Position numbers and translations under genes: made by a program. From Flavobacterium phycosphaerae (GTDB taxonomy: Bacteria > Bacteroidota > Bacteroidia > Flavobacteriales > Flavobacteriaceae): a DNA stretch of 64,000 nucleotides. Positions 42,501-50,882 of this stretch are shown here, one piece after another. A model generated the notes under the pieces. That model was not told the origin of the DNA. It was given only the letters and a program-made list of their open reading frames with translations, and ran no database searches. The stretch's first letter is position 1. Each line of letters starts with the position of its first letter. The stretch lies in assembly GCF_010119235.1 (NCBI RefSeq), contig NZ_JAAATZ010000001.1:1-64000 (forward strand), given 5' to 3'.

Positions 42501-45177
42501 TTTGGTCTTGTTCAACAAAAGGGAAGTCTGTAGTGGGCAAAAATGTCGAATTAGTCTTGTAGTTCCCCCAAATATCAAACGATTTAATACTGTAATCTGC
42601 ATTTGATTCAATACTATCTTCATTATAATGAAAAACATATGGTGTAAACTTACCCATGTTTGAGGATCTATAGGTAAAATACAAGCTTTCTAAAGTTAAT
42701 TTTCCTTGATCATTATCTGAGGACGGGATTTTTTTACATAATGAATAATTATAATTAAAATGAGCCGTTTTTATAGGTTGAACAGCAATTGGATTAGCGG
42801 CATTGGCAGCCTGAGCCTCATCAAGAGTAATATTTTTAGCTATTAATTCCGTCTTTGAATACAAACGTATTGTTTTTATACACTTCATTGATGCTGATCC
42901 GGCTCCACCATCCTGATTAATAACTCCCATCGCATCATGTCTGTCCTCTAAATCGATAAAAGCAACGTGTGTTTTGGTTTCAATTCTCTTAAGATAGGTT
43001 AGCTCTTTTTCTCCATATATATAATTACCTTTTTGATCTTTACCACTACATTTTAAACCTTCGTTAAAGGAAGCTTTAAATCGTTTAAATGGAACTCTCC
43101 ATTTATAGTCAGATATATAATTTGGGTCACCTTTACTAGTATAGTCAAATTTAGTATAACTTCCTAAATCATCATCTGATGGACCATCGTTACTAATATC
43201 TTCATAATCGGTAGAAAGTACACTGGTCAGTAAAAAAGTATGGGCATATTCTGGAGTTGTTACTCTATTTTCATAACGGTCACTAAAAGCGCTAGAATTT
43301 TGTGACATAGAGGAGCTATAGCTTATTAAACCATTTTGAATATCATTGTCAGGTATTGATTGATTTTGCCCTGATACGTCAAAAGTTGCTTCAACTTTTT
43401 TTGTATTGTATACTGATTTACCAAAAACATAGGTTGATCCATTATTTTGTAATACCTTCATTCCAGCCGTATGGTAATCTTTTGCAAAAGTGTTTCTGAA
43501 AACAAATTTGCCATCAGCTTCTTTAGCTGTAATTTTTTGAATGGTTTGATTTCTTAAAAGTCTCCCTGAACGCTTTATTTTAGTGGTTACAGGGATACTA
43601 TTCGGAGTGTAATTTGTTGCTGCTTGAGCCAAATTCACATTAGGTTTAAACATATATATAGGCAACACGCTTGGGTTTATTTCATCAAGGTCTAATTGCA
43701 GCCTTAAAGGTCTTTCCTCTCTAATACGTCCTGTGTATAAATTAATTTCATTGTCTACATCTAATTCTCCTACAAGTTTAAATGTTATAGGTTCGTATAA
43801 AGGGTTCTTGTTAATATCTTTATTGCTCTCAGAAAAAACAGGTAAGGCGAAATTATTATTTTTCCAAATACCTGTTTTACTATTTGTAGGGGCATCATTA
43901 AAATTAACACCTCCATGTATTAAATTCCCTCCGCCAAATTCAGCGCCAAAACTATTACTCGAACTAAAATCAGCTACATCATCATTATACAGGTAGCTAA
44001 CTTGGGATCTAATAGGCCTAAACATACCTGAGACTCCCTGTCCTTCAATATTATAAATATCATACGTATAATTAGTTACCGGTAAAGCATTGGTGTTTTT
44101 TGAAATAACCTGCTCCTTTTCTCTATTAAAATCCAATACGCCTTCTCTTCTGTTTTTATATTGAGTATTTTCGTAACCAAATGCGGCAACATTTCTGTTT
44201 TTATAGGATTCATCAATACTTTGAACAGATCCATAGCCTGTGATTCTTACCTGACCTTCTAAACCAAAAATTTCACCTCCTAAAGTGGCATTAAACGTTT
44301 TATTATTATTATTGTATGCAATTCGTTTGCTAGGAGTGTAACTCTGATTATTAAATGAAAGACTGCCTCCCATTGAAGCACCACCTCCGGAATGTGTACC
44401 TGTATGATCTTTAGTATCATCATATTTGTCCGTTCCTTCTTTATAGGCTTTATCATTTTTCTGAACCGTACCTGTAGAAATAGACATACCCATATTCTCC
44501 AATCCTTTTCTACTATTCAATCCAGCCGAAAGCCCCAGAGAAGCAGTAGTATTTCCTGTTATTTTTGTTGACAATCCTATCGAAGGAGATAAAGTCGCTC
44601 CTTCTTCAACATTACCGGAAAGACTTACTCCTACTTCACCTATTCCACCCAATGAGTATGACACACCTATAGATGGCGTGAACGAAACACCATTATAATT
44701 ATTATACTGAGCACCCAATCCGAGGCTAAAAGGTGTATCGTTACCAAAAAGAGCCGGAGATAAATTAAAATTACATCCAACGGTAACATTATCTTTCATA
44801 TTATTTTTATAATTAACCAAATCCCCCCGAAAATCATCAGGCAATCCTCTAACCTGTCTTGTCACTTGTCCAACATTTAAATTCCAACCTAGTCCTACCC
44901 ATGAGGCTTCTTGATCCATAGTAACCCCTGAGTCATAAGCAAGATTTATAGGATACCCTCCAACATCCATTATCGGTATGTTGTAATTAAAGTCTCCTGA
45001 GGTGAGACTAACCATATCTGAGGTAGATAGAGGTGTAAAAGAAGTGAATTCAGGCTGTTTAGGCCCACTTGTCAAGGCATACATCCTTATAGGCTGTGTC
45101 ATTTCAATAAATAACATTAATACCAAATAGTATATAACACCTTTTGTAAACTTGCTGGTACGGATTGCTTTAAACAT
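39562..45177 (-). CDS. 1871-aa SpvB/Tc-toxin-like shell protein of the RHS locus
   Basis: The N terminus MFKAIRTSKFTKGVIYYLVL is an export or anchor segment. Then comes a region typical of large Bacteroidota proteins that precede RHS genes: FTPLSTSDMVSLTSGDFNYN, IPIMDVGGYPINLAYDSGVT, EASWVGLGWNLNVGQVTRQV, close to the SpvB/TcaC N-terminal pattern (SGDF.Y.IP...P..L.Y.SG....WVG.GW.L..G.I.R). A glycine/serine-rich beta stretch follows at about 110-240, then long YD-poor beta-rich sequence to the C terminus. It starts 4 bases after the lipoprotein and ends 2 bases before the repeat-domain gene. It may form part of the shell that holds the RHS barrel or its tip. Confidence 0.6.
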   Translation of the reverse strand: MFKAIRTSKFTKGVIYYLVLMLFIEMTQPIRMYALTSGPKQPEFTSFTPLSTSDMVSLTSGDFNYNIPIMDVGGYPINLAYDSGVTMDQEASWVGLGWNLNVGQVTRQVRGLPDDFRGDLVNYKNNMKDNVTVGCNFNLSPALFGNDTPFSLGLGAQYNNYNGVSFTPSIGVSYSLGGIGEVGVSLSGNVEEGATLSPSIGLSTKITGNTTASLGLSAGLNSRKGLENMGMSISTGTVQKNDKAYKEGTDKYDDTKDHTGTHSGGGASMGGSLSFNNQSYTPSKRIAYNNNNKTFNATLGGEIFGLEGQVRITGYGSVQSIDESYKNRNVAAFGYENTQYKNRREGVLDFNREKEQVISKNTNALPVTNYTYDIYNIEGQGVSGMFRPIRSQVSYLYNDDVADFSSSNSFGAEFGGGNLIHGGVNFNDAPTNSKTGIWKNNNFALPVFSESNKDINKNPLYEPITFKLVGELDVDNEINLYTGRIREERPLRLQLDLDEINPSVLPIYMFKPNVNLAQAATNYTPNSIPVTTKIKRSGRLLRNQTIQKITAKEADGKFVFRNTFAKDYHTAGMKVLQNNGSTYVFGKSVYNTKKVEATFDVSGQNQSIPDNDIQNGLISYSSSMSQNSSAFSDRYENRVTTPEYAHTFLLTSVLSTDYEDISNDGPSDDDLGSYTKFDYTSKGDPNYISDYKWRVPFKRFKASFNEGLKCSGKDQKGNYIYGEKELTYLKRIETKTHVAFIDLEDRHDAMGVINQDGGAGSASMKCIKTIRLYSKTELIAKNITLDEAQAANAANPIAVQPIKTAHFNYNYSLCKKIPSSDNDQGKLTLESLYFTYRSSNMGKFTPYVFHYNEDSIESNADYSIKSFDIWGNYKTNSTFLPTTDFPFVEQDQNTADQNTAMWVLKSIQLPSGGTIKITTESDDYKYVQNRKAMQMFKVIGAGGATPDGPPSSYSDRLYTLSGGHNRFIYVQTNNPSITVQQFKDNYLSENMYKPIYFKFLISMHASSYDYVSGYFEIDQKRIQDMQVNDGVVSLPLKFLRKDGGFTGSDEVNPIAKSGWGYGRTYLNRFVYGGGDEVSAGFVSIVKNLVYSIGSMAEIFTGPNRALELKHCADKFDKARSWIRLENPIGKKFGGGLRVKKIELSDNWDVMNNEDNPIYGEMYGQEYTYTLEDGVGSSGVATFEPNASPENPFVEPFYGNDNQNYAERIGAPRETNYVEKPFGENFFPCPKVTYSRVTVTNLNKKNEFDDNKFIKKHATGKVVTEHYTTKDFPTIVDYTDYDVRLYDYKSPLLQMLSVYAQSHLTASQGFTIETNDMDGKVKSQKVYAENQNSPISRVDYNYNVDSTGKLSSVFTTIDEHGKINEKSLLGINYDVINDFNESRTVTQSYGFDANIASFLAGIWPVFVPIVLPREAYNESQLRTATTTKVIHKTAVLVETVAYDLGSRIATKNLAWDAKTGQVLLTQTINEFDEKYYSFNFPSYWYYKNMGMASENIDLSGKLAETITSGDSYFYLNGYSPLVPANNINKFFKVGDELFFDDNGLNTKLWVYAISSNHIRLMNKSGEIIDSSNQPSDLHFKIIRSGNRNQQMLAMASITLMKNPILDINGNLRSQLGNDSFGYDSSNDVTSVKVINANAIEYSDDWKSQCENNLPNEYGFLNAIPETPVNPYLYNIKGDWRAIKSYAYLTGRNNFETTNRRKTGFFKKFSPFYKLKSQDWYIDMAGWTFASQVTMFSPYGVELENMDALKRFSSAQYGYRYTLPMAVVSNAKYREIGFDGFEDYDPMNILLNQSASLKPHFGFSQGVYDKDNAYITDKKSHTGNNSVAVYPGRSVQFIRRVDGCPIDADTEGTRNKSFEKAKTTINSSTKKKQ

Positions 45178-45181
45178 ATAA

Positions 45182-45778
45182 TTACAGTTTTAATATTGGA
45201 TCTTTAAATCTAAACTTGAGAGTTCCGGTTTTGAATAATTTATCTTGATACACTAATTGTATATGATCATTGGGGTTAATACCAGAGAAAAACAACAACA
45301 ATTTGTTTTTAGGAGCTATTTTAAATGTTCTTTCAAATAGGGCTCCTGTACACGCTATGGTGTCGTGTTTTGATGTTACAACAGTAAAATCATTTTGAAT
45401 GCTAAATGATAGGTATTCCACTGATTTTTCATAATTCAAATTAGTATACTTTTCCTGAAGTAAATCTTCCTCATAATCCTGTTCAAAAGTAAATTCAATA
45501 ACTCTTTCTCTTTTATTGACTTCATATATTGAATCAACTTTTATCAAATCCGAATTACCCATATTCTTGAGTAAATAATATTGTATAGGAACTTCGGTTG
45601 CTTCAAAATTAATTCCATCTGCTTTTTGCAAATGTCTTTTAGATTTCCAGCCTTGTTTTTCTAAATTGAAATACCGAAATCTAATATCAGAATCATCCAA
45701 TTTACTTTCTTCATCATTCTTACAGGACAAGGCAAGCACACACAACACGAAACAAAGCGCTTTATTGAAAACCTTCAT
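45182..45778 (-). CDS. Lipoprotein of the RHS locus
   Basis: 198 residues with lipobox in MKVFNKALCFVLCVLALSCKND (cysteine 19). The mature part is beta-rich with no recognised domain (FEATEVPIQYYLLKNMGNSD, FKIAPKNKLLLFFSGINPND). It overlaps the upstream OmpH-like gene by 17 bases and lies 4 bases ahead of the shell protein, so it belongs to the same operon. Possibly an outer-membrane anchor for the large proteins. Confidence 0.6.
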   Translation of the reverse strand: MKVFNKALCFVLCVLALSCKNDEESKLDDSDIRFRYFNLEKQGWKSKRHLQKADGINFEATEVPIQYYLLKNMGNSDLIKVDSIYEVNKRERVIEFTFEQDYEEDLLQEKYTNLNYEKSVEYLSFSIQNDFTVVTSKHDTIACTGALFERTFKIAPKNKLLLFFSGINPNDHIQLVYQDKLFKTGTLKFRFKDPILKL

Positions 45779-46253
45779 ATCTTTTATTTAGATAGTCCAA
45801 CAATAAAACGGTAACATCTTTATCCTTTTTTCCATACAAAAGTTGCTCCTTGCCATTAGAGCCAATAACTAAATCATAGTGCTTCAATTCAGCAAAGTCC
45901 TTGGTGTAGTTCGAAATTCTTTCCCATATCTTTTCGGAATTTGACTGACTGTAATTTGATTGAAATTCTTCTATAGCTTGCTTTTGATTGATTAATTGTT
46001 GCATTATTGCTGATCTTGAAGTATTGTCAGCAGCTTTATTAAGTAAAAATTGCAACGAGTCTAATTGGATTTTTTTGAATCGCAATTCTTTTTCTCCGGC
46101 TTCTTTAAGTTCTTTAGTCATCCTAAATCCTTCAAATAATTTATAATTATCCACATAAACAATCGAATTATTAGCATTTTTGAAATATAAAATGGTAAAA
46201 CCGGAAATAAATAAAATAAACAATAAAAGTAGTAGTGGGAATTTTTTAAGCAT
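45762..46253 (-). CDS. OmpH/Skp-like periplasmic chaperone
   Basis: 163 residues. Anchor or signal helix FPLLLLLFILFISGFTILYF at the N terminus, then the Skp/OmpH layout: a first strand IVYVDNYKLFEGFRMTKELK, a long helical region (EKELRFKKIQLDSLQFLLNK ... QKQAIEEFQSNYSQSNSEKI) and a closing strand YDLVIGSNGKEQLLYGKKDK. Skp-like proteins hold unfolded outer-membrane proteins in the periplasm. As first gene of the RHS operon it probably chaperones the giant secreted products. Confidence 0.7.
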   Translation of the reverse strand: MLKKFPLLLLLFILFISGFTILYFKNANNSIVYVDNYKLFEGFRMTKELKEAGEKELRFKKIQLDSLQFLLNKAADNTSRSAIMQQLINQKQAIEEFQSNYSQSNSEKIWERISNYTKDFAELKHYDLVIGSNGKEQLLYGKKDKDVTVLLLDYLNKRYEGFQ

Positions 46254-46758
46254 ATAGATTACAGGTTTTTAGGCAAATAGTTATTGTTAATTTTTTCATA
46301 AATCTAAAACTTTTTTTCTTACAAAAAAAATATAATTAGAAAAAAAACAATAAAAAAATGAAGTCTGCCGAAAACAAAGGGATAAGAACACAATAATAAA
46401 ATTATAATCAAATTCTTTCAGTCAAAAAAATTAGTTCAAAGCTGATTTTAAAAAAAAGCAACTCAAATTATTAAAAATAAGAGCTAGGAATTATGATCTT
46501 GCTTTAGGAAAATGAAGAATAATAAATGAAGCATCTATGACTTATAATCATGCTAGCTAAAAAGCGTAATGTAATTTCTTATTGTAAATGAAATTGATAA
46601 TACAACATAAATATATATTATACTTTTGTATTGCTTAAAACAAAGTGTTAGAACTGTTACCCTATAGTTGTACCTATAAAAATAAATCTTTGCTAAGCCT
46701 TGAAAATACTGATATAATCTAAAGAATAGCGGAGCCTCTTTCTACATAACCAATTTGC
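46254..46758. other. 505-bp AT-rich intergenic region
   Basis: Separates the start of the RHS operon from the 3' end of the integrase. On the plus strand a TACTTTTG box (46621-46628) is preceded at 24 bases by a TTG (46594-46596), a loose flavobacterial promoter with no gene downstream, so a small RNA is possible. The promoter of the minus-strand RHS operon should lie near 46260-46400; I cannot point to a clear match. No repeats found. Confidence 0.35.
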
Positions 46759-48042
46759 TCAATGAAAAAAAGAATATTTCGCAATTCTTTTAGCATTCTC
46801 CACTTTTTCAACCTTTACATAATTTAGAAAAACACGCTCCGTTTTATGGCCACTAATAGCCATTATATCTTGAATTGGCATTCCAGATTTATAGGCATTT
46901 GTACAAAATGATCTTCTGGCTGTGTGCGAGGAAACAAGTTTATATTTAGGGAATTCGTATTCTACTTCCTTTCCACCTTCAGTTCTTCTTATAATATGAT
47001 TTTCAGTAATATTTGCTCTTTTACAGATTTTTTTAATGTTTTCATTAATAACCTTAAGATGTTGATATTTAGGTAAGCTCCCCTTATATTTATTGATGAT
47101 ATCATTGACGACAGAATTAAGGGGTATAATAACTGTACTTGAAGTTTTGATTTGCTTTATTTTAAAATATTTCACGTCAGCTTCTGTGAAAATTATTTGA
47201 TTTGTCTTTTTAAGTAACGATAGTATATCAGAAATTCTCAATCCTGTATTACATCCAATTAAAAAAATATCTCTAACAATTTCTAAGACAGAATTTTGTA
47301 GATCTAAATCCATAATTCTCTTTAGTTCTTCCGTAGATAAATAAACATGATCTATCTCTTCTGCAAATTTGGAAAAATAGTTTTTCTTAAATTCTACATT
47401 ACTATGTATCCCTTCATCAAAGGCATAACCCAATACTGTTTTAAGTTTTTGAATGATTGTACCAATATAGTTTTTAGAGTAATTTTTGGCGGTCAAATAA
47501 CTTATATAATCATTGTAAAAATCCCTATTACAATCGTTAAATGAAAAACTTTTTAATTTTCTGTCTTCAATATATTCTTGGAGCCTTGATAATCCAGTTC
47601 TGTATGTTTTGATAGTACCTAATGTTAGATTTTTATTAGTGTATGGGCTATTGTTCATGGAATAATAATCTAAAAACCATTCATAGTATTCAATCAAATT
47701 TCTCTTGGTAAAATTCGTTTTTTCAGTGTAAATATTATTGCTCTTACCAAAGGCAACATACATTATCTTTTGTGCATGTATTTCAGATAATTCATCTTCG
47801 TTGATATACATAATAGATTTGTTGAATTTGAAAATAGCAGCGGATAAATTCAAATTAATATTCGCAGCATTCAATACTGATGACGGAAGTTTTAATCGTT
47901 CCTTTTTGGCATCCCATTCTTTAGGGTTAAGAATTGTAAATCCAGTTGAAGTTCTTAACCGAATGTTTCCATATGAATTTCTGTATTCAAAATTAATTGA
48001 ATAGCTTTTAGTCCCTTTTCTAAGATAAAATCGTGTTTTCAT
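46759..48042 (-). CDS. Tyrosine-type integrase with arm-binding domain
   Basis: 427 residues. The N terminus is an Arm-DNA-binding domain of the Bacteroidota type (FYLRKGTKSYSINFEYRNSY ... GFTILNPKEWDAKKERLK). A SAM-like domain follows (RNLIEYYEWFLDYYSMNNSP). The catalytic domain has Arg in NTGLRISDILSL, Lys in FKIKQIKTSSTV, H-x-x-R in SSHTARRSFC, His in AISGHKTERVF and Tyr in FLNYVKV. Integrases of this family mobilise conjugative or integrative elements. It lies at the edge between the RHS locus and core-like genes, near the attachment-like sequence at 48229-48247. Confidence 0.9.
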   Translation of the reverse strand: MKTRFYLRKGTKSYSINFEYRNSYGNIRLRTSTGFTILNPKEWDAKKERLKLPSSVLNAANINLNLSAAIFKFNKSIMYINEDELSEIHAQKIMYVAFGKSNNIYTEKTNFTKRNLIEYYEWFLDYYSMNNSPYTNKNLTLGTIKTYRTGLSRLQEYIEDRKLKSFSFNDCNRDFYNDYISYLTAKNYSKNYIGTIIQKLKTVLGYAFDEGIHSNVEFKKNYFSKFAEEIDHVYLSTEELKRIMDLDLQNSVLEIVRDIFLIGCNTGLRISDILSLLKKTNQIIFTEADVKYFKIKQIKTSSTVIIPLNSVVNDIINKYKGSLPKYQHLKVINENIKKICKRANITENHIIRRTEGGKEVEYEFPKYKLVSSHTARRSFCTNAYKSGMPIQDIMAISGHKTERVFLNYVKVEKVENAKRIAKYSFFH

Positions 48043-48228
48043 TCCAGTCTTTTTTGATGTTGTTAAAGTTAAATTTTAACAAATTCATGTCAAAAATTTG
48101 TGCCCGTTTTTGTGTCCAGTTAGTGGTTTTTCAGTCCACTATTGTCCACATCAACAAAAAAATCATTACAAAAAAGTCTCGAAAAACGTCTTATAAGACG
48201 AAAAAGGCATAAAAAAACGACAGTTTAT

Positions 48229-48247
48229 CAATCCCATCGTGGTCACA
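48229..48247 (+). other. Possible attachment site resembling a tRNA 3' end
   Basis: The stretch ATCCCATCGTGGTCACA looks like the T-stem and acceptor 3' side of a tRNA ending in A-CA. Upstream bases do not form the rest of a tRNA (the T-loop is not TTCRANT). It lies about 190 bases beyond the integrase start, where an att site left by integration into a tRNA gene would be expected. Tentative. Confidence 0.25.
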
Positions 48248-48255
48248 TATGAATA

Positions 48256-48299
48256 AAAACAGCTGATAAATCAAGGCATTTTTATCAGCTGTTTTTTTA
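48256..48299 (+). terminator. Strong hairpin terminator
   Basis: ACAGCTGATAAA and TTTATCAGCTGT form a 12-bp perfect stem around a 9-10 base loop, followed by seven or more T. It separates the mobile region from the regulator gene. No gene on the plus strand reads into it, which suggests a non-coding transcript or a displaced tRNA-operon terminator. Confidence 0.8.
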
Positions 48300-48411
48300 T
48301 TTCCAAAGAATGCTAGGTTGAAAAACTACGTTAGCCCTTATCTTGATTACTCTTTTGGTTAACAAATTTATCAAGATTTTATTTTTTTATAAAGTATATT
48401 TCCAAAAAGCA

Positions 48412-48439
48412 TTGTGCTAACTTTATTTTGTTAATTTTG
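48412..48439 (+). promoter_or_regulatory. Flavobacterial promoter of the MerR-type regulator
   Basis: TTG at 48412-48414 and TAATTTTG at 48432-48439 are 17 bases apart, matching the Bacteroidota sigma-A consensus TTG-N17-23-TAnnTTTG. The start codon is at 48461. Confidence 0.65.
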
Positions 48440-48456
48440 TTTAATAAATTGAACAA
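48428..48456 (+). promoter_or_regulatory. Candidate operator: TTGTTTAA-type inverted repeat
   Basis: TTGTTTAA (48437-48444) and TTGAACAA (48449-48456) form a 7-of-8 inverted repeat, with another half site TTGTTAA at 48428-48434. They overlap the -7 box and the transcription start of the regulator gene, as expected for autoregulation. The same half site appears upstream of crtI. Confidence 0.45.
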
Positions 48457-48460
48457 AAAC

Positions 48461-49357
48461 ATGAACAATGTTAAAAATGTCTTTAGCATAAAAGACTTAG
48501 AAAATCTCACCGGAATCAAAGCGCACACCATACGTATTTGGGAAAAAAGGTATAACGTCTTGGAGCCTATGCGAACCGAAACTAATATTCGTCTGTATGA
48601 TGTAACAAATCTTCAGAAACTTTTAAACATTACGCTACTTCATAACCATGGCTATAAAATTTCGAATATCTCAAAGCTTTCCAAAGAGCGTATTCCGGAA
48701 TTAGTCAACGAAATCATCTCTGAGAAAAGCGTAAAACATCATGCCATAAGCTCCTTTAAAATGGCTATGATGAATTTTGATCAGACTTTATTTTTCTCGA
48801 CATACAACCGATTGCTTTCAGAAAGGTCGTTTCGTGAAGTATTTTATGATGTCTTTATCCCTTTAATTCAAGAAGTCGGGATGCTGTGGCAAGCAGATAC
48901 TATAACACCCGCTCATGAGCATTTTATTTCACATTTAATCAAACAAAAATTACTCACCAATACCGAAGAAGTACAATCAGTGTCTCCATCAAAAGAAGAT
49001 AAAGTCTTTGTGCTTTATCTACCTATGAATGAAATTCATGAGTTGGGTTTGATGTTTTTGAATTATGAAATTCTGAACCATGGTTATAAAACTATTTATC
49101 TTGGTGAAAGTGTTCCGCTTGACAGTTTAAAAGATTTAAAAAAGTATTTCGACAACATTATATTTGTCTGCTATATGACTGTTGAACCTAACAAATCAGA
49201 GGTAAATGACTACATTAAAAAGGCAAAAAAAGAAATCTTAGAGGAATCTTCCAGTTTATGGGCCATTGGTAGAGCTACTGAATCTATTGAAAAAGAGCAA
49301 TTGGATGAAAAATTTAGTATATTTAATTCCATCAAAGGGTTAGTCGATTTTTTATAA
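48461..49357 (+). CDS. CarH-type MerR regulator with cobalamin-binding domain
   Basis: 298 residues from ATG 48461. Residues 6-75 are a MerR winged helix (FSIKDLENLTGIKAHTIRIW, YNVLEPMRTETNIRLYDVT). Residues about 95-175 are the four-helix cap, which carries W143-x9-E153-H154 in LWQADTITPAHEHF, the motif of light-sensing CarH proteins. The B12 Rossmann domain follows, with E191-x-H193-x-x-G196 in MNEIHELGLMFL supplying the lower axial His, then YLGESVPLDSL. Known CarH/LitR proteins bind adenosylcobalamin, repress carotenoid genes as dark tetramers and dissociate in light. It is immediately upstream of crtI, in the same direction. Both B12 motifs intact is what supports a photoreceptor over a B12-independent CarA-like protein. 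Confidence 0.85.
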   Translation: MNNVKNVFSIKDLENLTGIKAHTIRIWEKRYNVLEPMRTETNIRLYDVTNLQKLLNITLLHNHGYKISNISKLSKERIPELVNEIISEKSVKHHAISSFKMAMMNFDQTLFFSTYNRLLSERSFREVFYDVFIPLIQEVGMLWQADTITPAHEHFISHLIKQKLLTNTEEVQSVSPSKEDKVFVLYLPMNEIHELGLMFLNYEILNHGYKTIYLGESVPLDSLKDLKKYFDNIIFVCYMTVEPNKSEVNDYIKKAKKEILEESSSLWAIGRATESIEKEQLDEKFSIFNSIKGLVDFL

Positions 49358-49376
49358 TTGCGAAAAACATTTTTTA

Positions 49377-49408
49377 TTGTTTAACTTTTTTGTATTTTTG
49401 TTAAACAA
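49377..49408 (+). promoter_or_regulatory. Perfect inverted repeat over the crtI promoter
   Basis: TTGTTTAAC (49377-49385) and GTTAAACAA (49400-49408) are a perfect 9-bp inverted repeat around 14 bases that contain TATTTTTG (49393-49400), a -7 box. The right arm ends at the crtI start codon (49410). A repressor bound here would block transcription directly. Best candidate binder is the adjacent CarH-type protein. Confidence 0.6.
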
Positions 49409-49409
49409 T

Positions 49410-50870
49410 ATGAAAAAACAAATCAAAATAATAGGTTCCGGATTTTCTTCATTAGCTGCTGCTTGCTATCTGGCACAACAAGGGCATGAAGTCACTATTT
49501 ATGAAAAAAATGCTACCATAGGCGGAAGAGCACGTCAGCTCAAAAAAGACGGTTTTACTTTTGACATTGGTCCAACGTGGTATTGGATGCCCGATGTTTT
49601 TGAACGCTTCTTCGCTGATTTTGGTAAAAAACCATCCGATTATTATGAACTTATAAAACTGTCGCCTGCTTATCAGGTTTATTTTGGCATCAATGATTTT
49701 GTAACCATAGCCGATAACCTTCCCGAAATCATTATTGCTTTTGAAACCATTGAAAAAGGAAGTGGTCAAAAACTGGCTGCTTTTATGAAAGAAGCTCAAG
49801 GTAACTATGATATTGCCATCAAAGATTTGGTTTATCGCCCGGGAGTTTCCCCTTTAGAATTAGTCACTTTGGAAACCGCTAAAAAAGTAAATCAATTTTT
49901 TGGCAACATCTCCAAAGACATTCGCAAACGCTTTACCAATAGCAAACTAATCCAAATCCTGGAATTCCCCGTACTTTTCTTGGGAGCTAAACCTTCGGAT
50001 ACACCTTCCTTTTATAGCTTTATGAATTTTGCAGATTTTGGTTTAGGGACTTGGCATCCAAAAAACGGTATGTATAGTGTTATTTTGGCCATGGAAAAAT
50101 TAGCCAAAGAACTTGGTGTGACTATAATTACCGAGGCCAATATCGAAAAAATTAATGTTGACAATGGCATAGTTACCAGTCTTACTGTGAATGGAGAAAC
50201 TATAAAAGGTGATATCATTGTAAGCGGTGCCGATTACCATCACAGCGAGAGTTTACTAGACGAAAAGTACCGAGGCTATAAAGAAAGATACTGGGAGAAT
50301 AGAACATTTGCTCCTTCTTCCCTCCTTTTCTATGTTGGTTTTGACAAAAAAATTGAACATGTAGAACATCATACTTTGTTTTTTGATGTTGATTTTGATG
50401 AACATGCCAAAGCCATTTATGATAACCCGGAATGGCCCGACGAACCATTGTTTTACGCCAGTTTTCCATCAAAAACGGATAAAAATTCCGCACCTGATGG
50501 TAAAGAGGCTGGAATATTTTTAATACCGTTAGCACCGGGTTTAGAGGACATACCGGAAGTTAGAGAAGAATATTTTGAAAAAATAATTACCCGATTTGAA
50601 AAACTGACTCAGCAATCAGTACGAGAATCAATTATCTTTAAAGAATCCTTTTGTGTAAACGATTTTATTAAAGAGTACAATTCATACAAAGGGAATGCCT
50701 ATGGGTTAGCCAATACCTTGTTGCAAACCGCTTTCTTAAGACCAAAATTGAAAAGTAAAAAAGTTTCTAATCTCTATTTTACCGGACAATTAACTGTTCC
50801 CGGACCCGGTGTCCCACCAGCATTAATATCAGGAAAACTAGTAGCTGAACTCATTGCAAAAAATCTATAA
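49410..50870 (+). CDS. crtI: Phytoene desaturase
   Basis: 486 residues from ATG 49410. N-terminal FAD-binding motif IIGSGFSSLAAACYLAQQG followed by VTIYEKNATIGGRARQLK, and the family C-terminal motif YFTGQLTVPGPGVPPALISG. The length is usual for CrtI. It introduces double bonds into phytoene to give neurosporene or lycopene, at the membrane. First gene of the carotenoid operon, 12 bases before crtB. The longer open frame from 49377 has no better start and would cover the operator. Confidence 0.92.
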   Translation: MKKQIKIIGSGFSSLAAACYLAQQGHEVTIYEKNATIGGRARQLKKDGFTFDIGPTWYWMPDVFERFFADFGKKPSDYYELIKLSPAYQVYFGINDFVTIADNLPEIIIAFETIEKGSGQKLAAFMKEAQGNYDIAIKDLVYRPGVSPLELVTLETAKKVNQFFGNISKDIRKRFTNSKLIQILEFPVLFLGAKPSDTPSFYSFMNFADFGLGTWHPKNGMYSVILAMEKLAKELGVTIITEANIEKINVDNGIVTSLTVNGETIKGDIIVSGADYHHSESLLDEKYRGYKERYWENRTFAPSSLLFYVGFDKKIEHVEHHTLFFDVDFDEHAKAIYDNPEWPDEPLFYASFPSKTDKNSAPDGKEAGIFLIPLAPGLEDIPEVREEYFEKIITRFEKLTQQSVRESIIFKESFCVNDFIKEYNSYKGNAYGLANTLLQTAFLRPKLKSKKVSNLYFTGQLTVPGPGVPPALISGKLVAELIAKNL

Positions 50871-50882
50871 CTCATTGTTTTT

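Noticed and set aside
46594..46628. Plus-strand promoter-like TTG / TACTTTTG pair as evidence of a gene
   Set aside because: Spacing is 24 bases and no open frame follows; kept only as a possible small RNA remark.
48185..48212. Small inverted repeat GTCTTATAAGAC as a possible recombination site
   Set aside because: Short palindrome in AT-rich DNA with no second copy found; not enough support.
50215..50535. Minus-strand open frame within crtI
   Set aside because: Fully inside a well-supported crtI gene with no family features; a chance frame.
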